Assembly (NCBI GenBank): GCA_011056825.1
Contig: DSBH01000209.1
Location: forward strand, 1-11,840
Origin: Deltaproteobacteria bacterium
GTDB lineage: Bacteria; Desulfobacterota; Syntrophia; Syntrophales; UBA2210
Direction of reading: 5' to 3'
DNA length: 11,840 nucleotides
Positions within the stretch are counted from its first letter, which is position 1. Each line of letters begins with the position of its first letter. Positions 6,306 to 11,840 of the stretch are shown piece by piece. The notes beneath the pieces are model-generated. The model was not told where the DNA came from. It was given only the letters and a program-made list of their open reading frames with translations, and ran no database searches. The translations under genes and the position numbers were made by a program.

Positions 6306-8476
6306 TCTTCTTCTCCCATGATTTTCCGCAAACGTTTCGACCGGATTTCTCCTCCTTCCAGCGAATCCATGCGCTGTTTTTTTTCTTCGTACAGGGCGCG
6401 GGCCTCCACGGGATTTTCCACGATGTGGGGCGTGATGAAAATATAGAGATTCCGCTTCTCCCGTTTTTCCGATTCGTGCCGGAACAGCCATCCCAGAAGT
6501 GGTATCCGCCCCAGGCAGGGTACCTGCCAGGTGGTGTTCGACACGTCGTCGCCGATGAGACCGCCTATGACAATGGTATTCTCATCCTTGATGGTGACGG
6601 TGGTTTTCGCCGTCCGTTTCAGTGTCGAGGGCAGGTAGTCGTTCTGCTCCTGGCCCGAAAGTTTGGTGATCTCCTGGAATATGTTGAGACGCACAAAACG
6701 CTCGTGGTTGATCTGGGGCGTGATACGCAGGGTGACGCCCACGTCGCGGTATTCGTAGGATGAATAATCGCGGAGCGCCTCGGTGGTTTCCGCCCGCGTC
6801 TGGTAGGGAACGTTCTCGCCCACGTAGATCTCCGCCTCCTCGTTGTCCAGTGTCAATATCTGGGGCGTGGAGAGAATGTGTACGCCCTGCTCCTTCTGGT
6901 AGGCCTGGAACACGGCCCCCAGGTTGGGAAAGTAAAAATCGCCGATCTTGATCGTCTCTCCCAGCACGCCCAGGGAAAACCCCTCGGGCAGGCTGATCAG
7001 GCCGGTGTCTTTGTCGGCGCCCGGCATGATGCCCGGTCCGCTGAATCCGCCGCCGTAGACCTTGACCCTGCCATCGGTGTCGCTGATGTACTCGCCGCCG
7101 GTCCACTCGACGCCCAGTCCCGCTCCCCGGTCCACGTTCACTTCCATGATGAGCGCTTCGATGTATACCATGGGACGGGGAATGTCGAGCTGACCTATCA
7201 CTTCCTCCACGGCCAGGTAATCATCCATGTCGGCCGTGATGATCAGGGCGTTGGTCGCCTTGTCCGCTATGATCTGTACATCCTTCGACAGCACGCCTCC
7301 CGAGGCGACAGCTCCTTCACGCTGTGTCCCGTCGACCCGGGGAATATCCATAAGCACTTTTGCCAGCGTTTCCGCCTCCGCGTGCTGCAGGCGGTACACG
7401 CGAATACGATCCACGCTGCGGGGTACCTTCCGGTCCAGCAGATCGACGAGATCCGTGATACGCTGTGTTTCATGTTCACCGGCCATAATGATGACCACGT
7501 TGGTTCTCGCGTCGGGCACGACTCTCACGGGTCCTTCCACCACGCCCGACTGCGTGCGCCGGGACGCCTGGAACACCTGGTTCAGCGATGACGCCACGTC
7601 GTCCGCCTTGGCGAATTCAAGAGGCACCACGGTGATTCGCTCCTCGATGCCCGCCACGTCCAGCTCATCGACTATCGTCATGAGCCGCTTGATGTTGGAC
7701 AGCACGTCGGTGACGATAAGGGTCCCCGTTGGCTGGTACGAAAGGATGATACTCGACCTCGAAACAAGCGGCGTGAGTACCTTCTGCATCTCGGCGGGAT
7801 TCGCGAATTGAAGCGGAATAATCTGTGTAACCACGCGATCGTCCGGTCCAGCCGCTTCTTCCATGAGCCTCGTTTCAACGCTTTTTTCGCGTGCCGCCAC
7901 GGCAGGCACGATCTTGACAATGTCGCCGGCCGGCACCGTCGTGAATCCGTACACCTCCAGGACCGACTCGAACACCCGGTAGGCCTCGTCCATGGAAATT
8001 TTCCGGGGCGAAACGACGGTGACATTCGCCTTCACGTTGGGATCGATAATAAAATTTTTCCCCGTTACCTCGCTCATGAACTTGATAAAAACCCGAATAT
8101 CCACGTTATCGAAATCGATGGTGATATATTGATCACCGTCACGGGGGAGTTCAGGCATCTCGCCGCCTCCGGCAGGTTCAGCGGACAGTGCAGGCTCCCG
8201 TGCCGGTACGGCGGGGCGGGGCGGCGCATCTTTTTCAAAGGCGGGAATACGCGCCGGCGGTGAAAAGGGGGAAACAGCCGGCTCCCGGCTCTTCGGGCTC
8301 GATGGTTTCATCGGCGCCGGCAGTGAGGAAGGCCGATCTTCCGCCTGTTCGGAAACGGGGGTCTCCACCGTGGTGATCAGGTCGTCGCCGCCGGTGACCC
8401 GTGCTCCTTCCGACAATCCGTACGTCCCGACAACGAAACACAGCAAAACCCACAATGCCGCGTATAGTTTCTTCAT
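6302..8476 (-). CDS. gspD: Type II secretion system secretin GspD
   Basis: 724-residue outer-membrane channel subunit of the T2SS. It starts with a signal peptide (KK, then a hydrophobic core at about 4-19). A long low-complexity segment rich in proline, alanine and serine follows (about 40-112). Then come the periplasmic N0 domain (ITIDFDNVDIRVFIKFMSEV, 118-137, to about 190), N1 to N3 (about 214-435; N3 contains ADKATNALIITA, 404-415) and the secretin barrel (about 436-685). The barrel ends with the gate signature VPCLGRIPLLGWLF (652-665) and ITPHIV. The tail to 724 is charged, in the place of the pilotin-binding S-domain. Of two adjacent ATGs (8479, 8476) I prefer 8476, because AAGGA is 7 bases away and MKKL is a typical signal start. 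Translation is probably coupled to gspB through a mini-ORF. The proline-rich stretch before N0 is not typical of GspD. Confidence 0.94.
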   Translation of the reverse strand: MKKLYAALWVLLCFVVGTYGLSEGARVTGGDDLITTVETPVSEQAEDRPSSLPAPMKPSSPKSREPAVSPFSPPARIPAFEKDAPPRPAVPAREPALSAEPAGGGEMPELPRDGDQYITIDFDNVDIRVFIKFMSEVTGKNFIIDPNVKANVTVVSPRKISMDEAYRVFESVLEVYGFTTVPAGDIVKIVPAVAAREKSVETRLMEEAAGPDDRVVTQIIPLQFANPAEMQKVLTPLVSRSSIILSYQPTGTLIVTDVLSNIKRLMTIVDELDVAGIEERITVVPLEFAKADDVASSLNQVFQASRRTQSGVVEGPVRVVPDARTNVVIIMAGEHETQRITDLVDLLDRKVPRSVDRIRVYRLQHAEAETLAKVLMDIPRVDGTQREGAVASGGVLSKDVQIIADKATNALIITADMDDYLAVEEVIGQLDIPRPMVYIEALIMEVNVDRGAGLGVEWTGGEYISDTDGRVKVYGGGFSGPGIMPGADKDTGLISLPEGFSLGVLGETIKIGDFYFPNLGAVFQAYQKEQGVHILSTPQILTLDNEEAEIYVGENVPYQTRAETTEALRDYSSYEYRDVGVTLRITPQINHERFVRLNIFQEITKLSGQEQNDYLPSTLKRTAKTTVTIKDENTIVIGGLIGDDVSNTTWQVPCLGRIPLLGWLFRHESEKREKRNLYIFITPHIVENPVEARALYEEKKQRMDSLEGGEIRSKRLRKIMGEEE
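6306..6317 (-). promoter_or_regulatory. Ribosome binding site for gspE, inside gspD
   Basis: Minus strand reads GGGAGAAGAAGA directly before GTG. GGGAG is 7 bases from the GTG start and is part of the final gspD codons (MGEEE), so this site fixes the GTG start of gspE at 6305. Confidence 0.7.
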
Positions 8477-8520
8477 CATTTCGTCCTTTCGAACCTGTTT
8501 CCCATTATATTTCTTTTCAT
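8476..8520 (-). CDS. Possible 14-codon coupling mini-ORF between gspB and gspD
   Basis: Reads MKRNIMGNRFERTK then TGA. Its ATG (8520-8518) overlaps the gspB stop (ATGA), and its TGA (8478-8476) overlaps the first gspD ATG by ATGA and the second by TGATG. GGGAG lies 10 bases before its ATG. It fills the whole gap between the two genes and so could carry ribosomes from gspB to gspD. A peptide function is not suggested. It may be chance, since short gaps often hold such ORFs, but double overlap at both ends is notable. Confidence 0.3.
   Translation of the reverse strand: MKRNIMGNRFERTK
8484..8489 (-). promoter_or_regulatory. Ribosome binding site deciding the gspD start
   Basis: Minus strand AAAGGA. 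AAGGA is 7 bases from the ATG at 8476 but only 4 from the ATG at 8479, so it favours the downstream ATG. Confidence 0.6.
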
Positions 8521-9194
8521 CGTTCGCCATCTCCCGCGCTTGCCAGGACGCGCCTGAACGCCGGCAGGGACCGTAACGCGTCGAGATCCTCATCATGTTC
8601 CGCCCAGTTTATCACCCGGGAATCCCGACGGACAGCCTCCTCCAGGCATACAAGCGCCCGTTCTTTCTCTCCCGATCCGGCGTGCAGACAGGCAAGATTA
8701 TACCAGGGATCGGCATAGGAGTCGTCACGTTCCGCGGCCTCGACGAACCAGGACTCGGCTTCGCCCAGGTCGCCCCGGAGCAGGCAGAGCACGCCCAGAT
8801 TATTGCAGGCGGGCGCGAAGGAGGGATCTTCCGCGGCAACCCGCCGGTACAGTTCCTCCGCCTGTTTCACTTCACCCCGCCCCTGGTGTTCCAGTCCCAA
8901 CCGGAAAAGCGCCGCCGCGGTTTCTTCCCGCTCCCCGGCTCTCACGGCCGCAGGTTCCGTTGCCGGGACGGCTGCGACTCCCGGCGACCTGTCCGCCGTC
9001 GACGCGCGGAACGTCCCTGTAATTTGCACGACAAACACCGCAAGAGCGAGAACGGCAAGCACTCCCGCCGCAGCCGCGATGACACTTCGCCGTCTTCCGC
9101 GACGTTCCGGTTTGCCTATGACCGTCCCATAGCCGCCGTACCGGCCGTCCTTCTCGTCCTGGGCCCTCTTCAGGGCTTCGAGGATATAGCTCAT
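8517..9194 (-). CDS. GspB-like inner-membrane protein with TPR repeats
   Basis: 225 residues. The first residues, MSYILEALKRAQDEK, match the cytoplasmic N-terminus typical of GspB/ExeB. A basic stretch and one membrane segment follow (about 37-58), so the bulk of the protein should be periplasmic. After a proline/alanine linker come about three tetratricopeptide repeats (about 93-126, 127-160 and 161-194, with AEELYRRVAAEDPSFAPACNNLG and YADPWYNLA) and an ending DEDLDALRSLPAFRRVL often seen after TPRs. Classical GspB instead ends in its own C-terminal domain, which I do not see. The ATG overlaps the stop of the GspA-like ATPase gene (ATGA), and GspA and GspB are known to form one complex (ExeAB in Aeromonas) that helps secretin assembly. 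I infer that this protein is the GspB partner, with TPRs as the periplasmic protein-binding part. Confidence 0.78.
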   Translation of the reverse strand: MSYILEALKRAQDEKDGRYGGYGTVIGKPERRGRRRSVIAAAAGVLAVLALAVFVVQITGTFRASTADRSPGVAAVPATEPAAVRAGEREETAAALFRLGLEHQGRGEVKQAEELYRRVAAEDPSFAPACNNLGVLCLLRGDLGEAESWFVEAAERDDSYADPWYNLACLHAGSGEKERALVCLEEAVRRDSRVINWAEHDEDLDALRSLPAFRRVLASAGDGER

Positions 9195-10150
9195 GGCGCC
9201 GCCCCGCCTGCCAACGCCCTGATCCCCTCCACCAGCACGTCGCGTCCCCAGAAACTGAGAATCGCCAGCATCGCGGCCAGCACCAGCACCGTGGCGCCCA
9301 TCCGGCGGAACATCGCCCGCCTGTTACTGCCCAGGTAGGCGGGCCCGATGTCCCGCACGGCCTTGCGAAGAATGCCTCCGTCGATAACATGGTGATCCAG
9401 CGCGAATGCAACGAGAAGCGCCCGGTCGCACAGCACGTTGATCTTGCGTGGATTGCCGCCCGACGCCCGGAAGATCCGCTTTTCGGCGGCCGTGGTAAAC
9501 CTCACGGACGCCCCGTTCCCGTCGGCCACGGCCACGCGGTGCGCGATGTACCGGGCCGTCTGAATACGATCGAGCGGTTCCAGCGTGCACCGCACGGCGA
9601 TCCGCTCGTTGAGCTGCCTGAGCGACGGGGATCCCAGGATACGTTCCAGTTCCGGCTGCCCCAGCAACACGATCTGGAGCAGTTTCTCACGCTCCGTTTC
9701 CAGGTTCGACAACATGCGAATCTGTTCCAGGACGGCCGGGGCCAGGTTCTGGGCCTCATCGACAAGCAGCACGGCGTTTCGTCCGGCCGCGAAATTTTTC
9801 AAGAGAAAGCCGTTGAGCGCGTCAATATAGGCCCTCCGCGTGGGCCGTCCCCGGCCGAGCTTCACATCGAATTCCCGTACGATCATGGACAGCAGGTCCC
9901 TGTCGGAAATGCCCGAATTGAAGATCACCGCTGTGTCGACAGAACTATCCAGGTGAGCCAGAAGCGCCCTGCTGATCGTCGTCTTGCCCGTCCCGACGCT
10001 TCCCGTTACCACTATGAAGCCCTTGCGCTCCGTGATTCCATAGATGAGATGATTCAGAGCCTCCCGGTGCCGCGGGGAAAGAAACAGGTAACGGGAATCC
10101 GGCGTGAGATTAAAGGGATTTTCTTTCAGCCCGAAATAATGTGCGTACAT
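9191..10150 (-). CDS. GspA/ExeA-like AAA ATPase, short form with one C-terminal membrane segment
   Basis: 319-residue ATPase of the ExeA/GspA family. It begins YAHYFGLKENPFNLTPDSRY (2-21), the family signature. Walker A is GSVGTGKTT (50-58), Walker B is AVLLVDEAQ (126-134), and the AAA lid region includes SGGNPRKINVLCDRALL (230-246). A membrane segment lies at about 284-300, leaving fewer than 20 residues beyond it. Aeromonas ExeA continues with a periplasmic peptidoglycan-binding domain, and that domain is missing here. The ATG at 10150 is preferred to the TTG at 10156 because GGTGG lies 6 bases before it and YAHYFG is the usual beginning. In ExeAB the ATPase drives secretin insertion across the cell wall. 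Related ATPases occur in exosortase clusters, but position between gspC and gspB fits secretion. Confidence 0.88.
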   Translation of the reverse strand: MYAHYFGLKENPFNLTPDSRYLFLSPRHREALNHLIYGITERKGFIVVTGSVGTGKTTISRALLAHLDSSVDTAVIFNSGISDRDLLSMIVREFDVKLGRGRPTRRAYIDALNGFLLKNFAAGRNAVLLVDEAQNLAPAVLEQIRMLSNLETEREKLLQIVLLGQPELERILGSPSLRQLNERIAVRCTLEPLDRIQTARYIAHRVAVADGNGASVRFTTAAEKRIFRASGGNPRKINVLCDRALLVAFALDHHVIDGGILRKAVRDIGPAYLGSNRRAMFRRMGATVLVLAAMLAILSFWGRDVLVEGIRALAGGAAP

Positions 10151-10156
10151 ACACAA

Positions 10157-10161
10157 CCACC
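10157..10161 (-). promoter_or_regulatory. Ribosome binding site for the GspA-like gene
   Basis: Minus strand GGTGG, 6 bases before the ATG at 10150. It supports this start over the TTG two codons upstream. Confidence 0.5.
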
Positions 10162-10198
10162 GATGTCCACTCTTTCATTGCGCCATGGAAACAGCCGA

Positions 10199-11077
10199 TT
10201 AATCCTCGAACCGGTACTGCAACAATTCTTCACGACCCCGTCGCTTGATGTTGACGGTCACTTCCGAACCCGATTCAAGGTTTCGGTATACATTCAATAT
10301 ATCCTCCGGACTTCGCAGGGCGCGGCCATCTATCTCACGGATCACGTCTCCGTTCCGCAGGCCGAGTTTCTGGAATATGCTGCCCGGCACGATGCTGCTT
10401 ATCGCCACCCCGTCCAGATCGCCGCCCGAAAAAAAGGGCCGCAGACGGGCGTCGGTCATGAGACGGCCCATATCCCGAACCGCCGCGTCCACTTCGCTTC
10501 TCTTCAACACGACGGATTCTCCGGACTCGGACGATCCGGTTCCGGTACGCCGTTGATCCCACGCCTTCCCCGCCGGCGCGGACCGCGCGCCGTTCATATC
10601 GTTTTCCATGGCCAGCACTTCATCCCGGTCCTCCACCCTGAGCACCACCTTGGTCCGCATGATCTTCACCAGCCGGGCGCCGGCGACCTCGTCACCTTCA
10701 CGGTACAATTCCTGTTCCCTTCCGCTCCGCTCGCCGATAACGGCGTACGAGGTTTCGCCGTTGCTTCCCGCCACGGTTCCCAGAAGCACCAGGTCCAGTT
10801 CAGTGTACTCCAGGGCGTCCACGTCGATTTCCATCGTCTCCGAAATTTCTTCCGCCGTCGTGGATCCGAACAGGTTTCTTTCGACGATAACGCCGTAGTC
10901 GGCGCGCGTCTGTTTTCCCGCTTCAGCGACGGGCGGTTCCGCCTGATACGCGGACGCGATCAGCTTCTCCGGCGAGGGAACAGGCGTCACCGCCTTGTAG
11001 AAAGTGCCCACTGCCAGGTAGACCGCGGCGGTTATGAAAGCCAGTATCGTGACGATGCGTACCAGTGACGACTGCAT
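10199..11077 (-). CDS. gspC: Type II secretion system inner-membrane protein GspC with PDZ domain
   Basis: 292-residue bitopic protein that links the inner-membrane platform to the secretin. A short cytoplasmic start is followed by one membrane helix (about 7-27). The homology region (about 60-158) shows the expected ERNLFGS (66-72) and LDLVLLGTVAG (94-104); this part binds the N0 domain of GspD. A variable linker (160-188) leads to a C-terminal PDZ domain (about 190-290) with GSIFQKLGLRNGDVIREIDG (232-251), typical of PDZ-type GspC, which is thought to help choose substrates. The ATG directly follows the TAG of gspN with no gap, and AAGG lies 9 bases upstream inside gspN. Low similarity in the linker is normal for the family. 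Confidence 0.93.
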   Translation of the reverse strand: MQSSLVRIVTILAFITAAVYLAVGTFYKAVTPVPSPEKLIASAYQAEPPVAEAGKQTRADYGVIVERNLFGSTTAEEISETMEIDVDALEYTELDLVLLGTVAGSNGETSYAVIGERSGREQELYREGDEVAGARLVKIMRTKVVLRVEDRDEVLAMENDMNGARSAPAGKAWDQRRTGTGSSESGESVVLKRSEVDAAVRDMGRLMTDARLRPFFSGGDLDGVAISSIVPGSIFQKLGLRNGDVIREIDGRALRSPEDILNVYRNLESGSEVTVNIKRRGREELLQYRFED

Positions 11078-11840
11078 CTACGATGACCTTCCTATTCTGA
11101 CCACGGGGTCGGCAATGGTACCTCCCACATTCAGGGAAACGTCACCGCCGAGCGCCGGGACGGAAACGCCCCCCTTCAGGTTGATCACGCTTGCCGCAAG
11201 CCGGGAACGCAACCTGACTGTTCCGCTCAGCGACCCCTCAAGCCCAGACCCCGCGAACGTTATCGACCGGACGGTGACTATCAATGATTTCATATCCGCT
11301 TTTACAACAACTCGCTCGAATTCGATGCTGCTGAGTCCTCGCCAGGGTTCCGTGAAACGCAACCCCCCGTCTTCGATGACGAGTTCGGCGCTTCCCGATC
11401 CGGCGAGCAGTTCCCGCGGTTCTCCCGCCATGGAAACGACGCCGCTCAGCGTACCCTCGATCCTGGTCCCCGACAACTGTTCCAGCCACGCGGCGCGTCC
11501 CAGCTCGACGCCGTCGATCTCCGCCTCGCAGGCGACCGGTCCCGACAGGTCAAAGCGATTTTTAAAAACCGCGCGGCCGTCGATTCGACCCCCGTAACCC
11601 TCGCCGCGAGCGGTCAAGGCGAATCGTCCGCCGATCAGGGGCCACAGGGCGGGCCTGGCCGTTACCCGGTGCGCCGTCGCGATCACTCCCGGACAGTCGG
11701 GCAGGGCGAAACCGCACTTTTCGACGCGCAGTCCCGGCGGAACGACCAGTCGAGCCGACTCGGCCGTCAGATCCACGCCCCTCCGGGCCGCGGCCTGTTC
11801 CACCGATCGTTCAAGTATGGCTGAGGGCACGGTCCAGTAC
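11078..11840 (-). CDS. gspN: Type II secretion system protein GspN, N-terminus cut by window edge
   Basis: 253 visible residues ending at a TAG. The frame stays open to the last base of the window, and the GTG at 11830 is inside the conserved part, so the start lies to the right. The protein is a run of glycine-rich, alternating strands such as IEGTLSGVVSMAGEP, LEGSLSGTVRLRS and GGDVSLNVGGTIADPVVRI, the AsmA-like beta repeat pattern of GspN proteins. A segment ILERSVEQAAARRGVDL near the visible start resembles the beginning of the periplasmic part; the expected N-terminal membrane anchor would be outside. GspN is a non-essential, poorly understood periplasmic T2SS component. The assignment rests mostly on its position next to gspC and on the strand pattern. 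Confidence 0.8.
   Translation of the reverse strand, partial: YWTVPSAILERSVEQAAARRGVDLTAESARLVVPPGLRVEKCGFALPDCPGVIATAHRVTARPALWPLIGGRFALTARGEGYGGRIDGRAVFKNRFDLSGPVACEAEIDGVELGRAAWLEQLSGTRIEGTLSGVVSMAGEPRELLAGSGSAELVIEDGGLRFTEPWRGLSSIEFERVVVKADMKSLIVTVRSITFAGSGLEGSLSGTVRLRSRLAASVINLKGGVSVPALGGDVSLNVGGTIADPVVRIGRSS
11087..11093 (-). promoter_or_regulatory. Ribosome binding site for gspC, inside gspN
   Basis: Minus strand AGGAAGG, 9 bases before the gspC ATG at 11077 and within the last codons of gspN. Confidence 0.55.

Noticed and set aside
8480..8596. Extended gspD N-terminus starting at 8596
   Set aside because: It runs inside gspB and would bury the clear signal peptide that begins at MKKL (8476).
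9389..11068. Long plus-strand open frame of 559 codons opposite the gspA-like gene and gspC
   Set aside because: It spans two well-supported genes on the other strand and the gap between them, with no domain or sensible start.

Overview
The window is GC-rich, almost fully coding bacterial DNA. It most resembles an anaerobic Desulfobacterota (former Deltaproteobacteria) chromosome. This is an inference from a GspN-type secretion protein, a full-length lysine-aminomutase-type radical SAM enzyme and a TrpR-like regulator with the 'SLCKITRGS' signature. I see no mobile element, phage gene, CRISPR array, tRNA or rRNA, and no gene-free stretch longer than 50 bases.

Left part (1-3681, plus strand): a tight four-gene operon made of a KamA-family lysine 2,3-aminomutase (cut by the left edge), two different ATP-grasp ligases of the D-Ala-D-Ala ligase fold, and a GNAT acetyltransferase. 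Every junction is a 4-base ATGA overlap and the internal Shine-Dalgarno sites are weak, so translation is probably coupled. The set looks like a small biosynthetic pathway: isomerise an alpha-amino acid (probably lysine) to a beta-amino acid, form one or two amide bonds at ATP cost, and acetylate. The product is unknown. This is the most interesting part of the window.

Middle (3691-4521, minus strand): a short FMN nitroreductase and, just upstream of it, a TrpR-family repressor. They lie at the distal end of the minus-strand gene train and converge on the left operon with only 9 bases between stop codons.

Right part (4572-11840, minus strand): a type II secretion (T2SS) cluster read right to left as gspN (cut by the right edge), gspC, a GspA/ExeA-like ATPase, a GspB-like membrane protein with TPR repeats, gspD (secretin) and gspE (motor ATPase). 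Most junctions overlap or abut, and a 14-codon mini-ORF bridges gspB and gspD. The ATPase and GspB-like pair between gspC and gspD would be the factors that place the secretin through the cell wall, but the ATPase has no peptidoglycan-binding tail and the GspB partner has TPRs where a classical GspB has its own periplasmic domain. The remaining parts (GspF to GspM) are not in the window and would be expected to the right or elsewhere.
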